Shown: positions 7,473 to 14,236 of the stretch, one piece after another | Layout of the letters: each line of letters begins with the position of its first letter | Numbering within the stretch: position 1 is the stretch's first letter | NCBI GenBank assembly: GCA_900555975.1 | Contig: USNI01000005.1 | Location: 1 to 17,118, forward strand | Direction of reading: 5' to 3' | Origin: an uncultured Desulfovibrio sp. | Lineage (GTDB): Bacteria > Desulfobacterota > Desulfovibrionia > Desulfovibrionales > Desulfovibrionaceae | Length of the DNA: 17,118 nt | Program-made: the position numbers and the translations under genes | Notes under the pieces: generated by a model | Database searches by the model: none | Told to the model about the DNA's origin: nothing | Seen by the model: only the letters and a program-made list of their open reading frames with translations

Positions 7473-8480
7473 TCATTCCTCTTCCGCACCTCGGATGCTG
7501 CGAACCACATCCACGAACCAGCGATCCAAACGCTTGCGCTCCCGGCGACACCCTCGACGCAGCTTCGTCAGCATATCCACCTTCCGCGGAGGACGTCCCG
7601 CCCGGCGGATGAACTCCTCCCTGAGTTCGGGAATGTGCCATATCTCCAGAGGCTCGAAGAATTCCACGCCCTTTTCGTCAAACAGCCGCTGCATTTCAGT
7701 CCATTGCCAGCTCGGCGGACAAGGCTTCAGAGCATCCAGGGGAAGCCCCTCCACCCATGCATCCGGCACAGCACGAAGACGTAAATGTTTTTCATCCCAG
7801 TCCCGGAAATAGAAGCGATTGATACGCTCCGCCTCATCGGGTCTTCGGACAAGCTCCACACAGTGATACCAGGCCACCTTCAGCTGGTACGGCAGAAGCT
7901 GCTCGGAGGCAAAATGCAGGACTGCGCCCTTTTCCAGGGGACATTTCGTCACATTGTCCCTGCTGTCCGCCCCCGGCGTCCGCGGCATATGAAGAAAGCC
8001 GTCATAGGAAGGAAGTCCGGGGGCGTCCCGTACGATGATGTTTCTGTGGATACGATGAAACTTGCTGTAATCTCCGTCGCGAAAGAGCCTCGGACTGCCC
8101 CAGAGCGTAAGCAGCCGCAAGGACAGCTTGTGGCCGGGAGCAAGTTCTTCCATGAGCTGACGGCCGTACCTGCGGAACGGAGCCGTAAGGACCTCATCAG
8201 CATCCAGACACAGAAAATGCGTTGCGCCACGCCGGCGGGCCTCATCCACAAGCGCCTGCCGGATGACCTTTTCCTTGCCCTGGGAAAATCCGGAAAGCTC
8301 GCCTTCCATCTCCAGCACCGTGCCGCCCTGCTCGCGAACAAGATCCCCCGAATGGTCGGAAGAATGATCATCCATGCCTATCACCATGTCAGCCACATCC
8401 TTCAACGATGCGAGACAGCACGGCAACAGTCTTGATTCGTTACGAAATGGAATCAGCGCAGCCACTTTCATGCCAGCCAT
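7473..8480 (-). CDS. Family 2 glycosyltransferase
   Basis: The 335-residue protein begins with the GT-A fold signature of family 2 (KVAALIPFRNESRLLPCCLASL). It has acidic MDDHSSDHS (residues 36-44) and a DxD-type metal/nucleotide-sugar site, LDADE (D93, D95). The C-terminal part is basic (KLRRGCRRERKRLDR) and could contact the membrane. There are no transmembrane helices. Such enzymes add a sugar to LPS core, O-antigen or capsule; the acceptor is unknown. The ATG at 8480 is preferred because a promoter (8507-8535) overlaps the alternative GTG at 8516, so that GTG would not be transcribed. An ATG at 8471 is also possible. It lies convergent to kpsD and divergent from kdsC, inside an envelope-gene cluster. 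Confidence 0.87.
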   Translation of the reverse strand: MAGMKVAALIPFRNESRLLPCCLASLKDVADMVIGMDDHSSDHSGDLVREQGGTVLEMEGELSGFSQGKEKVIRQALVDEARRRGATHFLCLDADEVLTAPFRRYGRQLMEELAPGHKLSLRLLTLWGSPRLFRDGDYSKFHRIHRNIIVRDAPGLPSYDGFLHMPRTPGADSRDNVTKCPLEKGAVLHFASEQLLPYQLKVAWYHCVELVRRPDEAERINRFYFRDWDEKHLRLRAVPDAWVEGLPLDALKPCPPSWQWTEMQRLFDEKGVEFFEPLEIWHIPELREEFIRRAGRPPRKVDMLTKLRRGCRRERKRLDRWFVDVVRSIRGAEEE

Positions 8481-8486
8481 AGAATG

Positions 8487-8506
8487 CCCCCGGAAGATTT
8501 CGGGGG
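8487..8506. repeat. GC dyad over the glycosyltransferase transcription start
   Basis: CCCCCG (8487-8492) and CGGGGG (8501-8506) form an inverted repeat with an eight-base centre. It lies between the -10 box and the start codon, and one arm is the only Shine-Dalgarno-like G-run for the ATG at 8480. It could be an operator. Confidence 0.5.
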
Positions 8507-8535
8507 ATTTTACCACATCCCTTCGGCAAAGCCAA
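8507..8535 (-). promoter_or_regulatory. Putative sigma-70 promoter for the glycosyltransferase
   Basis: On the minus strand TTGGCT (8535-8530) is 17 bases from TAAAAT (8512-8507), which is 4/6 and 5/6 of consensus. Transcription would start near 8500, 20 bases before the ATG at 8480. This decides against the upstream GTG at 8516. Confidence 0.55.
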
Positions 8536-8554
8536 GCTGCGGTCGTCTCTCCTT

Positions 8555-8583
8555 TTGACTCGCATGGGAAACACGGCTATAAA
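8555..8583 (+). promoter_or_regulatory. Near-consensus sigma-70 promoter for kdsC-lptC-lptA-lptB
   Basis: TTGACT (8555-8560) and TATAAA (8578-8583) are 17 bases apart, each 5/6 of consensus. The expected start near 8590 gives a leader of about 37 bases to the kdsC ATG. This is the best promoter in the window. Confidence 0.8.
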
Positions 8584-8626
8584 AAAGAACTGAGCCATAT
8601 TTTCTTACGCCGATTCCGGAGTGTTC

Positions 8627-9214
8627 ATGCCTTCAGATCTTCCCTTTCTCTTTTCCGGCACATCCGTCAGCGAAGACGTGCTTTGCGCAGCGGCTTCGGT
8701 CCGCTTTCTGGTGCTTGACGTCGACGGCGTATGCACCGACGGCAAACTGTACTTCCAGGAAAATGGTCATCCCATGAAATGCTTTCACGCCCAGGACGGC
8801 ATCGGCATCAAGACCGCGCTGCTTGCGGGCATCGGGGTCGGCATCATTACCGGAAGGAATGATCCCTGCGTACTGGCCAGGATGTCGCAACTCGGCGTCA
8901 AGGACTATTATGCTGGCTTCGAATCCAAGCTGCCGAAGCTGGAGGCCATCCGTCGAAAATACGGTCTGAAAAAAGAGGAAATGGCCTATCTCGGAGACGA
9001 CTGGATCGACCTTGATCCCATGCGGTCCGTCGGCATGCCCATGGCCGTGGCCAACGCCGTTGCCCAGGTGAAGAAGGAGGCGCTGTATGTCACTTCCGCC
9101 CGGGGCGGAGAAGGCGCCGTCCGCGAAGCCGTGGAATTTCTGCTGGCAGCCCGCAGAGACGGCAAAAATCCCGCGGATCTCTGGACCGCGGCCACGGGAC
9201 CGGCACAATCATGA
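8627..9214 (+). CDS. kdsC: 3-deoxy-D-manno-octulosonate-8-phosphate phosphatase
   Basis: KdsC removes phosphate from Kdo-8-phosphate in the cytoplasm, the last step before CMP activation. The 195-residue protein is a HAD-family C0 phosphatase without a cap domain. Motif I is LDVDGVCTDG (nucleophile D31, acid/base D33), motif II is IITGRND, and motif IV is YLGDDWIDLD, all as in KdsC. The ATG at 8627 has GGAG five bases upstream; a GTG two codons earlier overlaps that site and is less likely. The extra 25 or so residues before motif I and the C-terminal extension (AARRDGKNPADLW) are modest. The stop overlaps the lptC start (ATGA), showing translational coupling in the Kdo/LPS export operon. Confidence 0.94.
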   Translation: MPSDLPFLFSGTSVSEDVLCAAASVRFLVLDVDGVCTDGKLYFQENGHPMKCFHAQDGIGIKTALLAGIGVGIITGRNDPCVLARMSQLGVKDYYAGFESKLPKLEAIRRKYGLKKEEMAYLGDDWIDLDPMRSVGMPMAVANAVAQVKKEALYVTSARGGEGAVREAVEFLLAARRDGKNPADLWTAATGPAQS

Positions 9215-9912
9215 ACGATTCCCTGAAAAGGACACTGGCCCTCGTTGTTCTCGGCGCCGTCGTCTGGGGCGGCTGGTACGGGTGGCAGAGCTGGAAAACC
9301 CGTCAGGCTCTGGAAGCCCTGGAAGACGTGGTTCGTTCTTCGGATCTCAACAAACTGCTTTCCGACCCTCCGGAAGAAGTGAAGAACGCCGTTGATCTGG
9401 CAGTAAGGGGCATTCAGCTCTCGCAGGGGAATGAGGGCAGAAAAAGTTTCGATCTCAATGCCGACTGGGCCACACTGAACCAGGAATCCGGTGCCATAAC
9501 GGTCCGCGATCCCGACATCCGCTACATGCTCGAAAGTGCGGACGGAGGAGACCCGAGAATCATACAGGCCGTCTCCGACATCGGTCGCGTAGAAGACGGC
9601 AATCAGAAGATTTCCATGTCCGGCTCGGTCCGGGCCACCTATGAGGAAAACACGCTCACCGGAAATCTGGCCGTCTTTCTCAACAGCGACCGTACGCTGA
9701 CCTTTCCCGAAGGTGCCGAGCTTGACGGCCCGACCCTTTCCGGTACGGCGAAACATCTTGTCTGGGATCTGAACACCAACGTTCTGACCGGCAACCGGGG
9801 CGTCAGTATGCGCTGGATCCCATCCGGCCCGTCTTCATCCACCGGTCCGGCCGATGCCGTTTCTTCATCCGATGCCGCGCAGGAAAGCGCGCAGGAGGAA
9901 AACCTGTCATGA
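9211..9912 (+). CDS. lptC: LPS export protein LptC-like
   Basis: LptC is the bitopic inner-membrane protein that hands LPS from the LptB2FG extractor to LptA. The 233-residue product has one N-terminal transmembrane segment (about residues 8-24, LALVVLGAVVWGGWYGW), then a periplasmic beta-rich domain. The repeated pattern of short strands (AITVRDPDIRYML, KISMSGSVRATYEENTLTGN, LSGTAKHLVWDLNTNVLTG) fits the LptC/YrbK jellyroll. It is longer than E. coli LptC (191) because of an acidic Ser/Ala-rich tail (from about residue 202) that looks disordered. The start overlaps the kdsC stop and its own stop overlaps the lptA start. Sequence conservation in this family is low, so position between kdsC and lptA is an important part of the call. 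Confidence 0.87.
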   Translation: MNDSLKRTLALVVLGAVVWGGWYGWQSWKTRQALEALEDVVRSSDLNKLLSDPPEEVKNAVDLAVRGIQLSQGNEGRKSFDLNADWATLNQESGAITVRDPDIRYMLESADGGDPRIIQAVSDIGRVEDGNQKISMSGSVRATYEENTLTGNLAVFLNSDRTLTFPEGAELDGPTLSGTAKHLVWDLNTNVLTGNRGVSMRWIPSGPSSSTGPADAVSSSDAAQESAQEENLS

Positions 9913-10442
9913 AAAGATTTCTTCTTACCCTTCTCGTCTGCGTGTTTTCCGCTGCCGGCGCCATGGCCGCACCTCTGCCCGGAGCAGACGACAATCTGCC
10001 CGTGGACGTCACCGCGGACAACATGGTCTACAGCGCCGACAAGAACACCGTGGTCTTCCAGGGCAAAGTTGAAGCCGTCCGGGGAGACTTCAAAATGTGG
10101 TCGGAAACGCTGACCCTGTACCTCAAATCCACGGGTAATGCCGGAACAGAAAAGAATGTTGCGGCCCCGGCCATGGAAGGCAGCGATCTCGACCGCATCA
10201 TTGCGGAAAAGAACGTACGCTTTCAGAACGGCACGCAGACCGGCTCCTCTCAGAAGGCCACCTATTTTGCCTCCCAGAATCTTCTCGTACTGGAGGGCAA
10301 TCCCATTCTTCATGACGGCGACAATTCCATCAGAGGCAATGTGATCCGCTACTACGTCAACGAAAACCGCAGCGTGGTGGAAGGCGGTCCCAAGCAGCGT
10401 GTGCATGCCGTGTTCTCCTCCAACGACAAGAAGGGAAAATAG
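9909..10442 (+). CDS. lptA: LPS transport periplasmic protein LptA
   Basis: LptA forms the periplasmic bridge that carries LPS from LptC to LptD. The 177-residue protein has a cleavable signal peptide (MKRFLLTLLVCVFSAAGAMA, cleavage after A20). An OstA-type domain follows: LPVDVTADNMVYSADKNTVV, FQGKVEAVRGDFKMWSETL, and later TGSSQKATYFASQNLLVLEG and NSIRGNVIRYYVNENRSVVEG, the usual repeated strands. A small insertion with low complexity (about residues 79-95) lies in the middle. AGGAGG sits ten bases before the ATG, and the gene overlaps lptC by four bases. lptB begins one base after the stop. Confidence 0.92.
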   Translation: MKRFLLTLLVCVFSAAGAMAAPLPGADDNLPVDVTADNMVYSADKNTVVFQGKVEAVRGDFKMWSETLTLYLKSTGNAGTEKNVAAPAMEGSDLDRIIAEKNVRFQNGTQTGSSQKATYFASQNLLVLEGNPILHDGDNSIRGNVIRYYVNENRSVVEGGPKQRVHAVFSSNDKKGK

Positions 10443-10443
10443 C

Positions 10444-11172
10444 ATGAGTTCCACGCTCTCCGCCCAGCATCTGTGCAAGCGCTACGGACAGAAGGAAGTC
10501 GTTCACGAAGTCTCGGTCGCCATGCAGCAGGGAGAAATCGTCGGTCTTCTCGGTCCCAACGGCGCCGGAAAGACCACGTCGTTCTATATGATCACGGGCA
10601 TCATCAAGCCCACGTCCGGCAAGGTCCTTCTCGATGGACAGGAGATCAGCACATGGCCCCTGTATCGTCGCGCCAGAGTGGGTCTGTCCTATCTTCCGCA
10701 GGAGAGTTCCGTCTTCCGCAGACTCACGGTACGACAGAACCTGCAGATCATTCTTGAACACACGGGACTTTCACGTGCCGATCAGAAAAAGCGCGCCGAT
10801 CAGCTCATGGAGGAGTTCGGACTGACCAGGCTGGAAAAATCTTATGCCTCCTATCTGTCCGGCGGCGAACGCCGCCGCCTTGAAATAGCCCGGTGTCTTA
10901 TCCGGGATCCGCTGTTCGTGCTGCTCGACGAACCCTTTGCCGGCATCGACCCGCTGGCCGTAGGCGACATCCAGGTGCTCATCCGCGGTCTCAAGGAACG
11001 CGGCATAGGAGTTCTCATTTCGGACCACAACGTGAGAGAGACCCTTTCCATCTGCGACAGAGCCTATCTCATGTTCCAGGGCAACATCATTCTTTCCGGC
11101 ACTCCGGATGAAATCGTCAGCAACGAAAGAGCGCGGGAGGTCTATCTCGGTTCGGACTTCCATCTGGGCTGA
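10444..11172 (+). CDS. lptB: LPS export ABC transporter ATP-binding protein LptB
   Basis: LptB is the cytoplasmic ATPase that powers LPS extraction by LptFG. The 242-residue protein has all ABC motifs: Walker A GPNGAGKTT (residues 37-45), Q-loop YLPQESSVFRRLTV, signature LSGGERRRLEIARCL, Walker B FVLLDEPFAGIDP and H-loop SDHNVRE. The signature with GERRR and the short length are specific for LptB among ABC ATPases. The ATG at 10444 is one base after lptA, with GAAGGG about nine bases upstream inside the lptA end. lptF and lptG are not in the window. In many proteobacteria rpoN follows lptB; here a terminator does. Confidence 0.96.
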   Translation: MSSTLSAQHLCKRYGQKEVVHEVSVAMQQGEIVGLLGPNGAGKTTSFYMITGIIKPTSGKVLLDGQEISTWPLYRRARVGLSYLPQESSVFRRLTVRQNLQIILEHTGLSRADQKKRADQLMEEFGLTRLEKSYASYLSGGERRRLEIARCLIRDPLFVLLDEPFAGIDPLAVGDIQVLIRGLKERGIGVLISDHNVRETLSICDRAYLMFQGNIILSGTPDEIVSNERAREVYLGSDFHLG

Positions 11173-11292
11173 CACCGCAAACCGGAGTCGTTCTGTCCCG
11201 ACGGCATGCGACACTCCGGCGATTTCCGGAACGTCTGCCCGGGCACACGGAAAAAGAGACATGCCGACCGCACGCCGTGCTGAAAGCAGACC

Positions 11293-11325
11293 AAAAAGGA
11301 CGGGCAAGCCCGTCCTTTTTTTTTT
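11293..11325. terminator. Bidirectional terminator between lptB and the dciA-like gene
   Basis: The stem AAAAAGGACGGGC (11293-11305) pairs with 11308-11320, and T continues to 11325. A T-run follows on each strand, so it can end both the lpt operon and the convergent DUF721 gene. Confidence 0.93.
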
Positions 11326-11336
11326 CATCCATGTCT

Positions 11337-11846
11337 CTACGTCTTGTCCTCAGGCTTGAAACACCGGAGATACGCCTCATAGCAGGCCGCCACGGGCGAA
11401 TCCGGCGGCAGTTTCAGCCTGCCCAGCCTTGGAGGCCTCTGAGGAGAAGGAAGAGACGGCGGCTGCGTAATGTCCACACGCCGCAGAGATTCCTTGCCCA
11501 GAAGCAGATGCAGCTCCACCTTCTGAAAATACTCCTCATCCATGAAGGCATTCACGCGTTCAAGGATTTCAGGCACGGCATAGGACAGTTCCTGCATGGC
11601 GCAGGAATCCTCACCGCCCACAAGCAGTATGTTTCCCCGATGCCCCAGAGGATGCGCCAGAGCCGCAATGTCCGGCCCCATGACGATGTCCCAGTTCTTC
11701 CACAGCTGCGCCAGCATGTGATGCTGCACCTGCATGCCGTGGGCCGAAAGCCAGCCTTCCAGAGCGTCGCTCAGAGATGACGTCCTGCCGCTTCGCTTTC
11801 CAAGATCGAATCCGGCAAAGCGCTTATGATACTTCCTGCCTTCCAT
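11337..11846 (-). CDS. dciA: DUF721/DciA-like protein, possible replicative helicase loader
   Basis: DciA proteins interact with the replicative helicase DnaB and help load it in bacteria without DnaC or DnaI. The 169-residue protein has the DUF721 pattern in its middle: LWKNWDIVMGPDIAALAHPL, then GNILLVGGEDSCAMQELSYA, then ILERVNAF. The N-terminus is basic (MEGRKYHKRF, GKRSGR). The C-terminal third is proline-rich and then has PDSPVAACYEAYLRCF, which is not a DUF721 feature I know. The start has no clear ribosome binding site; a 10-base palindrome (GCCTCGAGGC, 11847-11856) lies right before the ATG. It could be partly read through from hcp, though a hairpin lies between them. The function rests on family membership only. 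Confidence 0.75.
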   Translation of the reverse strand: MEGRKYHKRFAGFDLGKRSGRTSSLSDALEGWLSAHGMQVQHHMLAQLWKNWDIVMGPDIAALAHPLGHRGNILLVGGEDSCAMQELSYAVPEILERVNAFMDEEYFQKVELHLLLGKESLRRVDITQPPSLPSPQRPPRLGRLKLPPDSPVAACYEAYLRCFKPEDKT

Positions 11847-11884
11847 GCCTCGAGGCTATCAGACTTCCGACCATACGAGAAGCC

Positions 11885-11903
11885 CCCGCGCCGGAGGCGC
11901 GGG
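11885..11903 (-). terminator. Possible terminator after hcp
   Basis: An 8-bp GC stem (CCCGCGCC/GGCGCGGG) with a three-base loop lies 20 bases after the hcp stop. The T-run on the minus strand is poor (GGGGCTTCTC), so termination may be partial and may allow read-through into the dciA-like gene. Confidence 0.5.
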
Positions 11904-11922
11904 ATCAGAACACAGAAAAAAA

Positions 11923-13473
11923 TCAGTTTCCGAGCATGACGGCCATGTCGGCTTCCGGCGTGGAGATGGGACGTATGCCGAATTCCTTCACCAGAAAATC
12001 AAGCACGGCTGGAGACACAAAGGCGGGAAGCGACGGGCCAAGCCAGATATTCTTCACGCCGAGATACAGCAGGGTGAGCAGAATGGCCACGGCTTTCTGT
12101 TCGTACCATGACAGGACCATCGTCAGCGGAAGATCGTTCACTCCGCACTGGAAGGCATCCGCCAGAGCCAGAGCAACACGTATGGCGCCATAGGCATCGT
12201 TGCACTGTCCCATGTCCAGCAGACGGGGAATGCCTCCGATGGTGCCGAGATCAAGATCATTGAAACGGAACTTGCCGCAGGCCAGCGTAAGCACCACGGT
12301 GTCGTCGGGCGTCTTTTTCACGAACTCCGTATAGTAGTTGCGTCCAGGTCTTGCGCCGTCGCATCCGCCGACGAGGAAGAAATGACGGATGGCTCCGGCT
12401 TTCACGGCTTCCACAATGGTGCCGGCATGAGAAAGCACCGCCTCGCTGCCAAAGCCGGTCGTAAGCGTCTCTCCGCCGTTGATGCCGCAAAAATGCGTAT
12501 CTTCAGCATAGCCGCCCAGCTCCAGAGCCCTGGCAATGACCGGAGCAAAATCCTTGCCGTCATCAATATGCTGCATGCCGGGATACTGGACCACGCCCGT
12601 CGTGAACACACGATCCGCATAACTGTCTTTCACGGGCATGATGCAGTTCGTCGTGAAGAGCACCGGCGCCGGCACTCCGGCAAACTCCTTCTGCTGATTC
12701 TGCCATGCCGTACCGAAATGCCCCTTCAAATGAGAAAATCTGCGAAGCTCCGGATACGCATGCGCTGGCAGCATCTCACCGTGCGTATAGACGTTCACGC
12801 CCTTGCCTTCGGTCTGCCGAAGCAGAATAGCCAGATCATGCAGATCATGACCGGACACGATGATGAAGGGGCCTTTTTCCACCACACGGGAAACCGTTGC
12901 AGGCGAAGGGGTACCGTAGGTTCTGTTGGCGTCGTTCAGAAGCTCCATGCAGGCGAGATTCACCTTTCCCGCCTCCATGACGGCTTCAAGCAGCGTTTCC
13001 TTCCCGGCATCGGAGGCAAGCAGAGCCAGACCCCGGTACAGAAATGCCGTCACATCCTCAAGATTTCTTCCAAGCACGCGGGCGTGGCTTGCATAGGCCG
13101 CAATACCCTTCATGCCGAAAAGCAGAAGAGACTTCAGACTGCGGACATCCTCTCCGGCGTTCCAGAGCCGGCTCATGTCCCAGGCTTCCGTCACTCCGCT
13201 GTCCCGACGGATCTTGCCCACCTTCTCCACCATGGCCGCCAGAGAAAGATCATCAAAGTTCACGTTGGTCAGCGTCGTGAAAAGCGCATTTTCCACCAGC
13301 GTATCAAGCTCGGCCGTACGCGTGAATCCCTCGCCGCCGGCGAGCGCGACAAGCTCACCGACGAGCCTGTCCTGAAGAATGGCGGTGCCGGGCTTCTTGC
13401 CGCAGACGCCAACTCTGGTGCAGCCGCTGCCTCCGGCGGTCTGCTCACACTGGAAACAGAACATTTCACCCAT
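11923..13473 (-). CDS. hcp: Hybrid cluster protein (hydroxylamine reductase)
   Basis: Hcp is a cytoplasmic iron-sulfur protein that reduces NO or hydroxylamine in nitrosative stress. The 516-residue protein starts with the cubane cluster motif C6-x2-C9-x8-C18-x5-C24 (FCFQCEQTAGGSGCTRVGVC), the same spacing as Desulfovibrio Hcp. All hybrid-cluster ligands are visible in order: SGHDLHDL (His), THGEM (Glu), TTNCIMP (Cys), VGGCDGARPGR (the persulfide Cys), LACGKFRFN (Cys), MGQCNDAYGA (Cys), and SWYEQKA (Glu and Lys). The start at 13473 is chosen for GGAG seven bases upstream and for the family N-terminus; the frame extends further upstream to 13539 but gives an unlikely leader. It is somewhat shorter than the 553-residue D. 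vulgaris protein. It follows the CYTH gene by 119 bases, with its own probable promoter. Confidence 0.95.
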   Translation of the reverse strand: MGEMFCFQCEQTAGGSGCTRVGVCGKKPGTAILQDRLVGELVALAGGEGFTRTAELDTLVENALFTTLTNVNFDDLSLAAMVEKVGKIRRDSGVTEAWDMSRLWNAGEDVRSLKSLLLFGMKGIAAYASHARVLGRNLEDVTAFLYRGLALLASDAGKETLLEAVMEAGKVNLACMELLNDANRTYGTPSPATVSRVVEKGPFIIVSGHDLHDLAILLRQTEGKGVNVYTHGEMLPAHAYPELRRFSHLKGHFGTAWQNQQKEFAGVPAPVLFTTNCIMPVKDSYADRVFTTGVVQYPGMQHIDDGKDFAPVIARALELGGYAEDTHFCGINGGETLTTGFGSEAVLSHAGTIVEAVKAGAIRHFFLVGGCDGARPGRNYYTEFVKKTPDDTVVLTLACGKFRFNDLDLGTIGGIPRLLDMGQCNDAYGAIRVALALADAFQCGVNDLPLTMVLSWYEQKAVAILLTLLYLGVKNIWLGPSLPAFVSPAVLDFLVKEFGIRPISTPEADMAVMLGN

Positions 13474-13525
13474 AGTCTTTCTCCATGATGTTGTATGTGC
13501 TCCGTACAGAGCTTCCATTCTCCCG

Positions 13526-13568
13526 AACATAGGAGCCATTCCACAAAAAAACCGTGTCCGCAGTCACA
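13526..13568 (-). promoter_or_regulatory. Putative hcp promoter with a CRP/FNR-family-like site at -41.5
   Basis: On the minus strand a -10-like TATGTT (13531-13526) lies downstream of an imperfect dyad, TGTGACTGCGGACACG (13568-13553). Against the CRP-type pattern TGTGA-N6-TCACA it matches 8 of 10 positions. If the T at 13531 is -12, the dyad centre is exactly -41.5, the class II activator position. No good -35 box is present, which fits an activated promoter. Confidence 0.38.
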
Positions 13569-13592
13569 TCATGGCACGTTTTCCCTGCATAC

Positions 13593-14093
13593 TCAGCTAT
13601 TTTTACAGCCGTCCTTTTCCTCCTGCGTCCAGACGGCATAAGGAAGGCGGGAAAGCTCCACATTGAGATAGCGGGATATTTTGCTGACCTCCTCCCCCAG
13701 CCAGTCGGGGCGGACAAAGGGCTGATCCTCCGATTCCAGTTCGATCTCCGCGACCACAAGCCCCTGATTGGCTCCCATGAATTCATCCACTTCCCATACG
13801 CTGCCATCACAGATAAGGGTATGACGCATCTTTTCAATGATTTCCCCGGGAGCAAGTCCGTCCAGAAGTGCCTGTGCCTCATCCAGAGGAATCTCATATT
13901 CGAACTCGCTGCGGGCTATGCCTTCCCCGCGGTACTTGATGGTCAGCATCCCCCTGCTGCCGGCGACCCGGACTCTGACCGTACGATCCTGCGTACGGGC
14001 AATATAGCCCTGCCGGAACAGTTCGCTTTCCCCTCTTCCCCGCCATCCGTCACCTTTTACCAGAAACTTGCGCTCTATTTCCTGCTGCTTCAT
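13593..14093 (-). CDS. CYTH-domain protein, putative (inorganic) triphosphatase
   Basis: CYTH proteins form a triphosphate tunnel and hydrolyse inorganic triphosphate or other triphosphate substrates; a few are adenylate cyclases. The 166-residue, single-domain protein begins with the hallmark ExExK (E5-I-E7-R-K9 in QEIERKFLV). It has the expected basic and acidic strands: RVRVAGSRGMLTIKYRG, RSEFEYEIPL, WEVDEF, VVAEIELESE, and a closing VSKISRYLN. ATG 14093 has GGGAG about six bases upstream; upstream in-frame codons (to 14153) are not plausible. A six-base inverted repeat (GGAACG/CGTTCC, 14104-14117) lies just before the ribosome binding site. The length is that of bacterial single CYTH proteins such as NeuTTM. 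The substrate is not known. Confidence 0.88.
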   Translation of the reverse strand: MKQQEIERKFLVKGDGWRGRGESELFRQGYIARTQDRTVRVRVAGSRGMLTIKYRGEGIARSEFEYEIPLDEAQALLDGLAPGEIIEKMRHTLICDGSVWEVDEFMGANQGLVVAEIELESEDQPFVRPDWLGEEVSKISRYLNVELSRLPYAVWTQEEKDGCKNS

Positions 14094-14183
14094 GAAATCT
14101 CCCGGAACGACCGTTCCTCTCCTGTCGTGAAATGCCCCTCTCCCTGCCGGCATGCCCCGGCGATATGATCTTCATAATAAAAA

Positions 14184-14214
14184 GCGGGGCGGAAAGCCAT
14201 GCTTTCCGCCCCGC
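14184..14214 (-). terminator. Rho-independent terminator of rpsA
   Basis: A perfect 14-bp stem (GCGGGGCGGAAAGC at 14184-14197 with 14201-14214) has a three-base loop. It is followed on the minus strand by TTTTATTATG. It lies 22 bases after the rpsA stop. Confidence 0.92.
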
Positions 14215-14236
14215 GTACATTCGTCAGAATCAGCAG

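Noticed and set aside
8516..8516. GTG at 8516 as the glycosyltransferase start
   Set aside because: It lies inside the best promoter for the gene, upstream of the expected transcript start. The ATG at 8480 fits better.
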